From Marinibacterium anthonyi (lineage in GTDB: Bacteria > Pseudomonadota > Alphaproteobacteria > Rhodobacterales > Rhodobacteraceae): a stretch of 64,000 nt of DNA. This document shows, piece after piece, positions 36,783 through 46,003 of the stretch. The translations under genes were made by a program, and so were the position numbers. Numbering within the stretch: the stretch's first letter is position 1; the number at the start of each line of letters is the position of its first letter. The stretch spans positions 5,349,501 to 5,413,500 of the forward strand of contig CP031585.1 of NCBI GenBank assembly GCA_003217735.2, in the 5' to 3' direction. The notes beneath the pieces were generated by a model. That model saw only the letters and a list, made by a program, of their open reading frames with translations, made no database searches and was not told where the DNA came from.

Positions 36783-37199
36783 ATGGCGCACGAGCGCATC
36801 CGCACGTTCAACACGCGCGACACCTACCCGGAACAGAACCTTGACAACGACCTGGCGCAGGCCGTCGTCACACGCGGCGGCCGCACCGTCTGGCTGCGCG
36901 GCCAGTGCCCGCAGAACCTGGACGACGCCAGGAACATCGAAAGCCATGATCCGGTCGAACAGACCCACAAGGTCATGCAGAACATCAAACAGCTGATCGA
37001 GGAAGCCGGCGGATCGATGGAGCACCTGGTCAAGGTTGTCGTCTACATCACCGACGTGCGCCACCGCGAGGCGGTCTATCGGACCATGGGCGAATACATC
37101 AAGGGCGTGCACCCGGTGTCGACCGGCCTGGTGGTCAGCGCGCTGGCCCGGCCCGACTGGCTGGTGGAAATCGACGGCACCGCCGTCATTCCCGACTGA
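36783..37199 (+). CDS. RidA family protein
   Basis: 138 residues, one YjgF/RidA domain (RIRTFNTRDTYPEQNLDNDL...; SMEHLVKVVVYITDVRHREAV; ARPDWLVEIDGTAV). RidA proteins hydrolyse reactive enamine/imine intermediates, so an upstream imine-forming step (for example flavoenzyme oxidation) fits. AGGAGA precedes the ATG at 36783. Its stop overlaps the DUF1028 start (TGATG). Confidence 0.92.
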   Translation: MAHERIRTFNTRDTYPEQNLDNDLAQAVVTRGGRTVWLRGQCPQNLDDARNIESHDPVEQTHKVMQNIKQLIEEAGGSMEHLVKVVVYITDVRHREAVYRTMGEYIKGVHPVSTGLVVSALARPDWLVEIDGTAVIPD

Positions 37200-37873
37200 T
37201 GACCTTTTCGCTGGTTGCCCGCTGCGCCGAGACGGGGATGTTCGGCATCGCCATCTCGTCCTCGTCGCCCGCCGTTGCCGCCCGCTGCGCCTATGCGCGG
37301 GCGGGCGTCGGCGCCGTGTCGTCCCAGAACGTGACCGATCCGACGCTTGGTCCCCTGACATTGAACCTGATGGAACGTGGCATGTCCGCGCCCGAGGCCA
37401 TCGCCGAGGTTCAGAAACGCGGCAAGTTCATCGAGTATCGTCAGGTGCTTGCCGTCGATGTCGCGGGGCGGACGGCGATCCATTCGGGGCCCAATTCCCT
37501 GGGCATCTGGACGCAGGCGCAGGCGGAAAACGTCGCCTCGGGCGGTAACATGCTGGCCAATGACGGGGTGCCGCAGGCCATCGTCGACGGGTTCCTTGGC
37601 ACCAACGGCCATATCGGCGACCGGCTGATCGCCGCAATGCGCGCGGGGCTCGCCCAGGGCGGCGAGGCCGGGCCGGTGCATTCGGCGGGCATGATGCTGG
37701 TCGACAAGGTGTCCTGGCCCGTGGCCGACCTGCGCTGCGACTGGACCGAGGATTGCCCGATCGAGGCCATCGCCACCGCCTGGGACGTCTACAAGCCCCA
37801 GCTTGACGCCTATATCCAGCGCGCGATCGACCCGCGCGAGGCGCCGTCCTACGGCGTGCCGGGCGACGAATAA
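37199..37873 (+). CDS. DUF1028 family protein (Ntn-hydrolase-like)
   Basis: 224 residues matching DUF1028 over its full length: N-terminal TFSLVARCAETGMFGIAISS, then SQNVTDPTLGPL and DDGVPQAIVDGFL-like ANDGVPQAIVDGFL. The family has an Ntn-hydrolase-like fold but no settled activity, and often accompanies RidA genes. Translationally coupled to ridA. Confidence 0.9.
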   Translation: MTFSLVARCAETGMFGIAISSSSPAVAARCAYARAGVGAVSSQNVTDPTLGPLTLNLMERGMSAPEAIAEVQKRGKFIEYRQVLAVDVAGRTAIHSGPNSLGIWTQAQAENVASGGNMLANDGVPQAIVDGFLGTNGHIGDRLIAAMRAGLAQGGEAGPVHSAGMMLVDKVSWPVADLRCDWTEDCPIEAIATAWDVYKPQLDAYIQRAIDPREAPSYGVPGDE

Positions 37874-37939
37874 CCGATGCTTGAAAACCCCCGGGATCGC
37901 GGCCAAAGCTTGGACGGTTCAATTTCCCGGGGGTATCGG

Positions 37940-38875
37940 ATGCTGAGGTACACCCTCAGGCAGCTGGAATATTTCGTCGCCGTGGGCGAGGCGGGCAGCA
38001 TCGCGCGCGCGTCCGAACGGATCAACGTGTCCTCGCCGTCGATTTCCGCCGCGATCACCCAGTTGGAGGCCGAATTCGGCCTGCCCCTGTTCGTGCGCCA
38101 GCACGCGCAGGGCCTGTCGCTGACCCAAGGCGGGCGGCAGATGCTGGAACAGGCGCGGATTGTCCTGCGCGAGGCCGGCGCGCTGATGGATATCGCCGGC
38201 GATATCTCGGGTTCGGTCCGGGGGCCGTTGACGGTGGGGTGCCTGCTGACATTCGCGCAGCTGGTGGTGCCCGCCTTCCGGCGCGGGTTCGAAGACATCC
38301 ATCCCGACGTCCGCATGCGCCAGCACGAGATGAACCAGGTGGAATTGTTCAGCGCGCTCAGGCGGTCCGAGATCGACGTGGCGATCACCTATGATCTGGA
38401 CCTGCCGGCGGATCTGCAGTTCACCGGTCTGATGCGCCTGCCGCCGATCGCGGTTATGGCGGCCGATCACCCGCTGGCGGATCGCGAGAGTGTGGAGATC
38501 GACGCGCTGAAGGATCACCCGATGGTGCTGCTGGATCTGCCGCTGAGTTCCGATTATTTCCTGTCGCTGTTCGATCATACGGGGATGAAGCCGGTGATCA
38601 CCGAACGCACCCGCGACATGGCGGTGATGCGGTCGATGGTGGGCAACGGGTTCGGCTATTCCATCGCCAATGTCCGGTCGCTGGAAGACATGTCGCCCGA
38701 CGGCAAGCCCCTGAAGATCGTGCCGATTTCCGGGCCGGTCCGGGCGCTGCGCATGGGGTTCCTGACGGCGCAGGACGCCGACCGGTCGAACGCCGTGCGG
38801 GCGTTCATCGAATTCGGGATCGAGATGGTGCGCAGCGGCGGGCTGCAGCGGATCGGTGGCGCGCCGCTGGTCTGA
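37940..38875 (+). CDS. LysR-family transcriptional regulator
   Basis: 311 residues. The N-terminal helix-turn-helix is MLRYTLRQLEYFVAVGEAGSIARASERINVSS, followed by a CynR/CbbR-like effector domain. The ATG at 37940 follows a GGGGG stretch and matches the family N-terminus; an ATG at 37877 would add 21 residues. Located between the ridA-DUF1028 pair and the flavoenzyme operon, with near-identical boxes in front of both, so it is the likely regulator of the pathway. Confidence 0.93.
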   Translation: MLRYTLRQLEYFVAVGEAGSIARASERINVSSPSISAAITQLEAEFGLPLFVRQHAQGLSLTQGGRQMLEQARIVLREAGALMDIAGDISGSVRGPLTVGCLLTFAQLVVPAFRRGFEDIHPDVRMRQHEMNQVELFSALRRSEIDVAITYDLDLPADLQFTGLMRLPPIAVMAADHPLADRESVEIDALKDHPMVLLDLPLSSDYFLSLFDHTGMKPVITERTRDMAVMRSMVGNGFGYSIANVRSLEDMSPDGKPLKIVPISGPVRALRMGFLTAQDADRSNAVRAFIEFGIEMVRSGGLQRIGGAPLV

Positions 38876-38881
38876 CAGGGC

Positions 38882-38896
38882 TTAGCCCCTGCCTAA
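38882..38896. promoter_or_regulatory. LysR-type operator upstream of the flavoenzyme operon
   Basis: TTAG-N7-CTAA with spacer CCCCTGC, extended to a GCTTAG / CTAAGC palindrome. The core CCTGCCTAA equals the box at 36684-36698. It lies immediately after the lysR stop and 80 bases before the next gene. Confidence 0.6.
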
Positions 38897-38974
38897 GCAA
38901 CGCTTTCGCAGCCCGGACTTTCCGGGCCGCACCGGCCGGGTCATGACGGGCCGGATCAAACCCAGGAGACAGAA

Positions 38975-41044
38975 TTGCGCGACCCCCGCTACGACATCCT
39001 TTTCGAGCCGCTGCAGATCGGCCCTGTCACCGCCAAGAACCGCTTTTACCAGGTGCCCCATTGCAACGGCGGCGGCTATCGCGATCCGTCCGCGGCGGCG
39101 GCCATGCGGGGGATCAAGTCGCAGGGCGGCTGGGGTGTGGTGTTCACCGAGCAATGCGAGATGCACCACACGTCCGAGATCACGCCGTATATCGAACTGC
39201 GCCTGTGGGACGACCGTGACATCCCGGCAATCGCCAAGATGGCGGGCAAGATGAAGGAACACGGGGCGCTGGCGGGGCTGCAGCTGGCCTATTCCGGGAT
39301 TAACGGGCCGAACCTGTACACCAAGGAGGTGCCGCGCGCGGTGTCTCCCGGGCCGATCCGGACCTTCACCAACGATCCGGTGCAGGCACGCGCCCTGTCG
39401 AAGGACGAGATCCGCGATCTGCGCCGCTGGTTCGTGACCGCCGCGAAGCGGGCGCAGATGGCGGGGTTCGACCTGATCTGCCTGTATGGCGCGCACGGGT
39501 TCGGCATCTTTCAGCACTTCCTGTCCCGCGCCACCAACATGCGCACCGACGAATACGGCGGGTCGCTGGAAAACCGGTCGCGCTTTGCCCGCGAAGTGGT
39601 GGCCGATATCCGTGATGCGGTGGGCGACACGATGGGCATCACCATGCGCGTGTCGCTGGACGAAACCATCGGCGACCTGGGCTTTTCCAACGCCGAAGTG
39701 CGCGAGTTCGTCGAGATGAACCGCGACCTGCCCGATCTTTGGGATCTGGCGCATGGCACGTGGGAAGATTGCTCCGGCCCGTCGCGCTTCAAGGAGGAAG
39801 CGGCGCAGGAAGCCTTGGTGCGCGGCATCCGCGAATTGTCGTCGAAGCCGGTCGTGGGCGTGGGGCGGTTCACCTCGCCCGATGTGATGGCGCGGATGAT
39901 CCGGCAGGGGGTTCTGGACGCCATCGGCTGCGCCCGGCCGTCGATTGCCGATCCGTTCCTTCCGAAGAAGGTCGAAGAAGGCCGGATCGAAGATATCCGC
40001 GAATGTATCGGCTGCAACATCTGCATCACCGGCGACATGACCATGTCGATCAGCCGCTGCACCCAGAACCCGACCTTCATGGAGGAATGGCGCAAGGGCT
40101 GGCACCCCGAACGGATGAACGCGCGCGGCGACAGTTCGAATGTTCTGGTCGTCGGCGCCGGCCCTGCCGGGTTGGAGGCGACGCGGGCACTGGCCGAACG
40201 TGGATATGATGTGGCCATGGCCGAGGCTGGCACAACACTTGGGGGGCGCGTGGCGCGTGAACGGTTGTTGCCGGGGCTTTCGGCCTGGGGGCGGGTGGCC
40301 GATTACCGGGTCTACCAGATCGGCCAGAAGCCCAATGTCGAAACCTATTTCGACAGCGAACTGGACGCCGACAGCATCCTGGACTTCGGGTTCCAGCACG
40401 TCTGCATCGCCACCGGCGCGAAATGGCGCCGCGACGGTGTCGGCCGCCAGCACGTGGTCGCGATGCCCATGGATGCCGCGATGCCGGTGCTGACGCCCGA
40501 CGACATCATGGATGGCCAGCGCCCGTCGGGCCACGTGGTGATCTATGACGACGATCACTATTACATGGGCGGTGTCCTGGCCGAACTGCTGCGCAACGAA
40601 GGCTGCGCCGTCACCATCGTCACGCCATCCGCCTACCTGTCGGACTGGACCGTCAACACCCTGGAACAACACACGATTCACCGCCGGCTTGCCGAAATGG
40701 GCGTGGATATCGTGTTGAACCGGGGGATGATTTCCATCGCCGCCGACCATGTGATCACAAATTGCACGTACACCGACCGGGCGATGCCGATTGCCTGCGA
40801 TGGCGTGATCATGGTCGCTTCGAAACTGGAAAACAACGGGCTTTACCGGGCGCTGAAGGCGCGCGAAGACGATTGGGCGGATGCCGGGATCAGGTCGGTG
40901 AAGATCATCGGCGATGCCGAGGCGCCCGGGCCGATCGCCTGGGCCACCTATGCCGGTCACCGCTATGCCCGCGAACTGGACACGCCGGATATCGGCGACG
41001 CCCTTCCGTTCCGCCGTGAAATCGCCGAGCTTGCGGCGGACTGA
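38975..41044 (+). CDS. FMN/4Fe-4S oxidoreductase of the trimethylamine dehydrogenase family
   Basis: 689 residues. An Old-Yellow-Enzyme-type FMN barrel (about 1-335) is followed by a 4Fe-4S motif CIGCNIC plus a fourth Cys (344, 347, 350, 362), close to the cysteines of trimethylamine dehydrogenase. A FAD/ADP-binding domain (VLVVGAGPAGLEATRALAERG) comes next. The family demethylates or dehydrogenates amines (TMA, dimethylamine, dimethylglycine, stachydrine) or reduces enoates. Amine demethylation fits the RidA, deacylase and ureohydrolase neighbours. The start is TTG behind AGGAGA. Substrate unknown. Confidence 0.9.
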   Translation: MRDPRYDILFEPLQIGPVTAKNRFYQVPHCNGGGYRDPSAAAAMRGIKSQGGWGVVFTEQCEMHHTSEITPYIELRLWDDRDIPAIAKMAGKMKEHGALAGLQLAYSGINGPNLYTKEVPRAVSPGPIRTFTNDPVQARALSKDEIRDLRRWFVTAAKRAQMAGFDLICLYGAHGFGIFQHFLSRATNMRTDEYGGSLENRSRFAREVVADIRDAVGDTMGITMRVSLDETIGDLGFSNAEVREFVEMNRDLPDLWDLAHGTWEDCSGPSRFKEEAAQEALVRGIRELSSKPVVGVGRFTSPDVMARMIRQGVLDAIGCARPSIADPFLPKKVEEGRIEDIRECIGCNICITGDMTMSISRCTQNPTFMEEWRKGWHPERMNARGDSSNVLVVGAGPAGLEATRALAERGYDVAMAEAGTTLGGRVARERLLPGLSAWGRVADYRVYQIGQKPNVETYFDSELDADSILDFGFQHVCIATGAKWRRDGVGRQHVVAMPMDAAMPVLTPDDIMDGQRPSGHVVIYDDDHYYMGGVLAELLRNEGCAVTIVTPSAYLSDWTVNTLEQHTIHRRLAEMGVDIVLNRGMISIAADHVITNCTYTDRAMPIACDGVIMVASKLENNGLYRALKAREDDWADAGIRSVKIIGDAEAPGPIAWATYAGHRYARELDTPDIGDALPFRREIAELAAD

Positions 41045-41107
41045 CCGGAGCGTCAAAGACAATCACGAACGGCCTTTCGGGGCCGCCATACCGAAGGACC
41101 TTGCCGC

Positions 41108-42241
41108 ATGACCCAGACCCTGGACATCCTTGACCGGCTCATCGCCTTCGACACGGTCAGCGCCAAGTCGAACCTGGCGCTGATCGCCTATGTCGAAGAC
41201 TTCCTGAAGACCCGGGGCTTTGCCGTCACCCATATCGCCGATCCAAAGGCGGAAAAGGCCGGTTTGTATGCGAAAATCGGGCCCGAGGGCGCAGGCGTGA
41301 TGCTGTCGGCCCACACCGATGTCGTCCCCGTCGAAGGCCAGGTCTGGACCCGCGATCCCTTCCGCCTGACGACCGAAGGCGACCGGTTGTACGGACGCGG
41401 CACCACCGACATGAAGGGCTTTCTGGCCTCGATGCTGGCCGCCGCCGACCGCGCCACGACCCGCGAGCTGAAGGAGCCGCTGAAGCTGGCGATCTCTTAC
41501 GATGAAGAAATCGGCTGCCTGGGGATCGCCAACATGATCGACGCGCTGGAACCCGCGCTGGGGGCGCCACGCGCCTGTATCGTGGGCGAACCGACCGAGA
41601 TGGAGGTGGCCATCGGGCACAAGGGCAAGCAGGCGCTGAAGGCGATCTGCCACGGCACCGCCGGCCATTCCGCGCTGGCGCCGCGCTTTGCCAACGCGCT
41701 TTACGTGGCCGCCGACCTGATCCAGGGCTTGCGCGCGCTGCAGGACGACCTGGCCGAAAACGGTGCGCAGGACGATGCCTATGCGGTGCCCTACACCACC
41801 GTGCACGCCGGGCGGTTGAACGGGGGGATGGCGCTGAATATCGTGCCGGACAGGGCGGAATTGCTGTTCGAATTCAGGCACCTGGCGGCCGACAGCCCCG
41901 ATATGCTGATGGCGCGGATCACGGCGCTGGCAGCCAAGGTATCGGCCCATTACGACGCCGATCCGATCGAGATCGAAAGCTTTTTCGCCTATCCGGGCCT
42001 TGCCACCGAACCCGATGCCGAGGTCACGCGCCTGGTTCAGCGGCTGGCCCGCACACAGACCCTGACCAAGGTCACCTACGGGACCGAGGCCGGGTTCTTC
42101 GACGGGCGCGGCGTTCCGACCGTGGTCTGCGGGCCCGGATCCATGGAAGGGCAGGGGCACAAGCCGGACGAATACATCGACCGCGCCCAGCTTGAGGCCT
42201 GCGATCAGATGATGGATGCGGTTCTGGACGACCTGGCCTGA
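41108..42241 (+). CDS. argE: M20-family deacylase (acetylornithine deacetylase ArgE-like)
   Basis: 377 residues. Zinc ligands are visible in LSAHTDVVP, GRGTTDMKG and the YDEEIGC region with the catalytic Glu, plus VGEPTEME and the dimerisation block GTAGHSALAP. The family removes N-acyl groups from amino acids. In this cluster the true substrate may not be N-acetylornithine, since no arginine biosynthesis genes adjoin. 64 bases after the flavoenzyme gene, same operon. Confidence 0.88.
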   Translation: MTQTLDILDRLIAFDTVSAKSNLALIAYVEDFLKTRGFAVTHIADPKAEKAGLYAKIGPEGAGVMLSAHTDVVPVEGQVWTRDPFRLTTEGDRLYGRGTTDMKGFLASMLAAADRATTRELKEPLKLAISYDEEIGCLGIANMIDALEPALGAPRACIVGEPTEMEVAIGHKGKQALKAICHGTAGHSALAPRFANALYVAADLIQGLRALQDDLAENGAQDDAYAVPYTTVHAGRLNGGMALNIVPDRAELLFEFRHLAADSPDMLMARITALAAKVSAHYDADPIEIESFFAYPGLATEPDAEVTRLVQRLARTQTLTKVTYGTEAGFFDGRGVPTVVCGPGSMEGQGHKPDEYIDRAQLEACDQMMDAVLDDLA

Positions 42242-42357
42242 CGGGTCGTCCTGTTCCGCGTCAGATCGCCCTGTCACCGGAACCGGACGTCGCCGGGCAA
42301 GTCATCCAATCCTGTTCCCGCCGGTCCACCCGGCACCGACTGACCCGGAGACATGCC

Positions 42358-43305
42358 TTGGACTACGACCCGCCCGCCACGCCAGACCGTTTCGCCCCCC
42401 GTTTCGCCGAAGTCGCGACCTTCATGCGCGCGCCGCTGGCGGCCTCGCTTGAAGACGCCGATATCGGCATCTTCGGCATTCCCTATGACGGCGCCCTGAC
42501 CAACCGCGCCGGTGCGCGCCACGGGCCCCGCGAAGTGCGCAACCAGTCGTCGCTGATGCGCGCGGTCAACCATGCGACGCGGGTGGCGCCGTTCGATCTG
42601 GCGCGGATCCGGGACATGGGCGACGTGCCGCTGACCGCGCTTTTCGACATCGAAAGGACCCATGACCAGATTGCGGCCTTCGCCCTGGACCTTGTCGGTG
42701 CGGGCATCACGCCGCTGGCCATTGGCGGCGATCATTCCGTCAGCCTGCCGCTGCTGCGCGCCGTGGCCAAGGACGGGCCGGTGGCGATGATCCACGTGGA
42801 TGCGCATACCGATACGCTGGACGATTTCTTCGGGTCAAAATTCAACCACGGATCGCCCTTCCGGCGCGCGCATGAAGAAGGTCTGATCGACCCCAGGGCC
42901 ACGATCCAGATCGGCATCCGGGGCACGCAGAATTCGTCCGAAGGTTGGGATTATTCCGAAGCCGCCGGCATGCGCGTGGTCTTTTGCGAGGAATTTCACG
43001 CCAAAGGCCCCGAGGCCATCGCCGAGGAAGCGCGCAAGCTGGTGGGCGGCAGGCCGGTCTACCTGACCTACGACATCGACAGCCTGGATCCGGTCTATGC
43101 CCCCGGCACCGGCACGCCCGAGATCGGCGGCATGACGACCCACCAGGCGCAGGTTCTGTTGCGGGGGCTGCGCGGGTTGAACTACGTGGGCGCCGACCTG
43201 GTCGAGGTCTCTCCGCCCTTCGACAACGGCTATGTCACCTCGCTGGCCGGGGCGGCGCTGGCCTATGAAATCCTGTGCCTTCTGGCGGAAAGCCGGGCGG
43301 GGTGA
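42358..43305 (+). CDS. speB: Ureohydrolase, agmatinase family
   Basis: 315 residues. All manganese-binding motifs are present: GGDHS (His126), DAHTD (Asp148, His150, Asp152) and YDIDSLDP (Asp239, Asp241). It removes urea from a guanidino compound (agmatine, guanidinobutyrate, guanidine or similar). The start is TTG behind GGAGA; an overlapping ATG is in another frame. Last gene of the flavoenzyme-M20-ureohydrolase unit. Agmatine specificity is uncertain. Confidence 0.9.
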   Translation: MDYDPPATPDRFAPRFAEVATFMRAPLAASLEDADIGIFGIPYDGALTNRAGARHGPREVRNQSSLMRAVNHATRVAPFDLARIRDMGDVPLTALFDIERTHDQIAAFALDLVGAGITPLAIGGDHSVSLPLLRAVAKDGPVAMIHVDAHTDTLDDFFGSKFNHGSPFRRAHEEGLIDPRATIQIGIRGTQNSSEGWDYSEAAGMRVVFCEEFHAKGPEAIAEEARKLVGGRPVYLTYDIDSLDPVYAPGTGTPEIGGMTTHQAQVLLRGLRGLNYVGADLVEVSPPFDNGYVTSLAGAALAYEILCLLAESRAG

Positions 43306-43314
43306 CCCCCGCCC
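43295..43314. terminator. Palindrome between convergent genes
   Basis: GGGCGGGG / CCCCGCCC spans the ureohydrolase stop and faces the convergent L,D-transpeptidase stop. It could serve both directions, but it lacks a T tract. Confidence 0.35.
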
Positions 43315-43321
43315 GCAAGGG

Positions 43322-44020
43322 TCAGTAGACCGACGCCAGCCCTTCGGGTTTCAGCGATTTGCGCACGATGACGGTGGCGCCATGGACCGCGCGGGAATGC
43401 AGGTCGATGACGTCCTGGTTCAGCATGCGGATACAGCCCGATGACACCGCCTTGCCCAGGTATTCCGGCTCGCACCCGCCGTGGATCCGGTACAGCGTGT
43501 CCTTGCCGTTCTGGAACAGGTACAGCGCGCGCGCCCCCATCGGGTTGTCGGGGCCCGGATCCATGCCGCCGTTGGCGACGGAATAGGGGGCCAGGTTCGG
43601 GTGCCGTTCGATCATCGTGTCGGGCACGTTCCAGCGCGGCCATTTCCGGCAGAACTGAAGCCGCGCGACCCCGTCCCATCCGAACCCCGCCGCGCCGACA
43701 GACACGCCGTAGCGGATCGCTCTGTCGGGGGTTTGGATGAAATGCAGGATGCCGGCGTCGGGATCGACGATGATCGTGCCGGTGGTCTTTTCGGGCGTCT
43801 TGTCGGGCCAGGGATTGGCGATTTCGGTCCGCCACAGGCGGGGCGGCACGACGCCTTCGGGGATGGCCGGGACGGGGTAGGGTTCGTCGGTTATGGGCCC
43901 GTAGAAGGCGGGAAGCGGCGGATTGACGGGGATGTCGGCGGCACGTGTGACGGTGTCCTGTGCGCAGGCGCCAAGGGTCGTCGCCGCACCAAGGGCGACG
44001 AAGCTGCGTCGGGTAAGCAT
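43322..44020 (-). CDS. L,D-transpeptidase (YkuD domain)
   Basis: 232 residues. N-terminus MLTRRSFVALGAATTLGAC combines a twin-arginine pattern with a lipobox (Cys19), so the product is exported and perhaps lipid-anchored. The YkuD catalytic motif H-G-(x)-SSGCIRM is complete (His180, Cys196). It would form 3-3 crosslinks in peptidoglycan or attach proteins to it. Monocistronic or with the downstream unit; convergent with the ureohydrolase gene. Confidence 0.92.
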   Translation of the reverse strand: MLTRRSFVALGAATTLGACAQDTVTRAADIPVNPPLPAFYGPITDEPYPVPAIPEGVVPPRLWRTEIANPWPDKTPEKTTGTIIVDPDAGILHFIQTPDRAIRYGVSVGAAGFGWDGVARLQFCRKWPRWNVPDTMIERHPNLAPYSVANGGMDPGPDNPMGARALYLFQNGKDTLYRIHGGCEPEYLGKAVSSGCIRMLNQDVIDLHSRAVHGATVIVRKSLKPEGLASVY

Positions 44021-44072
44021 GTGAATTCCTCATATGACTGAACGGGTTGGCGCGACATGCGCCGGGCTCCGG

Positions 44073-44396
44073 TCAGCTGGAACGAGGAGGGCTGCGCGGG
44101 ACGGCGGGCAGATGGCCGCTGGCGGTCAGCGCCGCTTCGGGACGCGGGCGGTCCTCGTCGGGGCGGTGGGACAGGGTCAGGTCATCGGGCAACAAGGCTG
44201 CGGGGCCGCAGGGCGATCCGGGCAGGGTCGCCGTGCGGCAGCGCTTGTGCTGGGGGATCTTGGTGACGGTCGGCAGGTCCTGCTGGGCCTGGACCGCGAC
44301 GACGGCAGCCTGCGCCGGGGGGGCCGCCATGTAGGCGCCCCAGGGGAACATCATGACCATCACAAGCAGGGTCAGGGAGTGGCGCAGGAACCGCAT
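44073..44396 (-). CDS. Hypothetical small exported protein
   Basis: 107 residues. A signal peptide (MRFLRHSLTLLVMVMMF... ending PAQA) is followed by a short Pro-rich, low-complexity region with two Cys in CRTATLPGSPCG. No known domain. The length and signal make it a plausible gene, but the Pro/Arg-rich C-terminus is typical of high-GC chance frames, so the end is doubtful. Confidence 0.5.
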   Translation of the reverse strand: MRFLRHSLTLLVMVMMFPWGAYMAAPPAQAAVVAVQAQQDLPTVTKIPQHKRCRTATLPGSPCGPAALLPDDLTLSHRPDEDRPRPEAALTASGHLPAVPRSPPRSS

Positions 44397-44435
44397 GGCG
44401 TCAGGGTCGCCCGGATCGGGGCAAATGTCGATGGG

Positions 44436-45164
44436 TCAGAGCACGCGCGCCAGGAAACTTCGCGTGCGTTCGTGGGCGGGCGCGGTGAAGATCTGCTCCG
44501 GTGTCCCACTTTCGAGAATTTGTCCTTCATTCAGGAAGCACACCTTGTCGGCGACCTCGCGCGCAAAGCTCATCTCGTGCGTGGCCAGGATCATCGTCAT
44601 CCCGTCGGCGCGCAGCTGGCGCAGCACGTCCAGCACTTCGCCCACCAGCTCGGGGTCCAGCGCGGACGTGATTTCGTCCAGCAGCAGGATGTCCGGTTCC
44701 ATCGCCAGCGCCCGGATGATCGCGACGCGCTGCTGCTGTCCGCCGGACAGCGCATCGGGATATTTCTCCATATGGCTTTCCAGCCCGAAGCGGCGGAACA
44801 GCGCGCGAACCGGGCCTTCCAGCTGCGCGGGCGTCAGGGCTTTCACCCGGCGCGGCGCCAGCATGACGTTCTGCACCGCCGTCATGTGCGGGAAAAGGTT
44901 GTAGGACTGGAACACCATCCCGACCCGTTGCCGAATGGGCCGGGGATCCAGCCCCGGTTCGGCGATGTCCACGCCGTCCAGGAAGATCTCGCCGTCATCC
45001 AGCGGTTCCAGCAGGTTGATGCAGCGCAGAAGGGTCGATTTGCCCGAGCCGGAGGCGCCGATCAGGCAGACCAGTTCGCCCTTGCCGACATCCAGGTCCA
45101 TGCCCCGGATGACGTCATTGTCGCCAAAGCTTTTGCGCACGCCGCGGATCGAAAGAAAGCTCAT
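44436..45164 (-). CDS. Polar amino acid ABC transporter ATP-binding protein
   Basis: 242 residues. Walker A GASGSGKST, signature LSGGQQQRVAI, Walker B ILLLDEITSALDPE and H-loop THEM are complete. GlnQ/HisP type (PAAT family). The ATG overlaps the permease stop (ATGA). The long open frame upstream is inside the permease gene. Confidence 0.95.
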   Translation of the reverse strand: MSFLSIRGVRKSFGDNDVIRGMDLDVGKGELVCLIGASGSGKSTLLRCINLLEPLDDGEIFLDGVDIAEPGLDPRPIRQRVGMVFQSYNLFPHMTAVQNVMLAPRRVKALTPAQLEGPVRALFRRFGLESHMEKYPDALSGGQQQRVAIIRALAMEPDILLLDEITSALDPELVGEVLDVLRQLRADGMTMILATHEMSFAREVADKVCFLNEGQILESGTPEQIFTAPAHERTRSFLARVL

Positions 45165-45994
45165 CGCCGGGCCCTTTGCCGGTTCATCAGGTAATCGGCA
45201 TAGCGGGTGGCGGGGATGGTGACGGCCAGGAAGATCAGCGCGGCGCCGACATAGGGCGTGAAATTGGCCATCAGGGACTTGTAGACGCCGGCCTGGCGAA
45301 AGATCTCCACGGGTCCGATGAAGGACAGCAGCGCCACGTCCTTTTGCAGGGCGATGAACAGGTTCATGTTCGCCGGCACCACGTTGCGCAAAGCCTGTGG
45401 CAGGATCACGTAGCGCATCGTGTCGGTGTCCGACAGGCCAAGGGATTGCGCGGCGGCGCGCTGGCTTTGGTGGATGGAATCGATGCCCGACCGGATGACC
45501 TCGGCCACGTAGGCGGCATAGGTCAGGATCAGCGCCAGCGACCCCCAGATGTAAGGCGAATTCCACGGGCGCGGCAGGCCAAGGCCCGGGATGCCGAAGC
45601 CGATCAGGTAGATCACCAGGATCACCGGCAACCCCCGGAAGATGTCCGTATACAATGCCCCGAAGGCGCGCAGCGGGAACAGCACCGGATTGCGCACGTC
45701 GCGGCACAGCGCGATGGCCAGCCCCGAGATGGCGATCAGCGGCGCGCACCAGGCGAAGATGGCGATGTCCATCAGGAAGGCGTCGAGCAGCCCGGGGAAG
45801 GTTTTCGCGAAGACCGGGCCGTTGAAGAAGCTTTTCTTCACGGCCGCCCAGCCCGGCGCCAGCGGCACCAGGATCACGATGGCCAGCACGATGGCGGTGG
45901 TCGATCCGGCGGCGATCAGGGTCGCCCGGCGGCGCAGGCGGGATTCATACAGGGCGCGGCGGGTGGGCGCCGCGCCTTTGGGGGACAGGGTCAT
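45161..45994 (-). CDS. Polar amino acid ABC transporter permease
   Basis: 277 residues with about five membrane helices and the EAA loop (YVAEVIRSGIDSIHQSQRAAAQSLGLS) of PAAT permeases. Only one permease gene is present, so it may form a homodimer. A positively charged N-terminus precedes the first helix. Ten bases after the binding-protein gene. Confidence 0.94.
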   Translation of the reverse strand: MTLSPKGAAPTRRALYESRLRRRATLIAAGSTTAIVLAIVILVPLAPGWAAVKKSFFNGPVFAKTFPGLLDAFLMDIAIFAWCAPLIAISGLAIALCRDVRNPVLFPLRAFGALYTDIFRGLPVILVIYLIGFGIPGLGLPRPWNSPYIWGSLALILTYAAYVAEVIRSGIDSIHQSQRAAAQSLGLSDTDTMRYVILPQALRNVVPANMNLFIALQKDVALLSFIGPVEIFRQAGVYKSLMANFTPYVGAALIFLAVTIPATRYADYLMNRQRARR

Positions 45995-46003
45995 CGGGAC
46001 ATG

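Noticed and set aside
38897-38974. REP-like palindromes (CCGG-rich) between lysR and the flavoenzyme gene
   Set aside because: Short GC-rich complementary stretches occur often in this genome composition, and no second copy was seen in the window.
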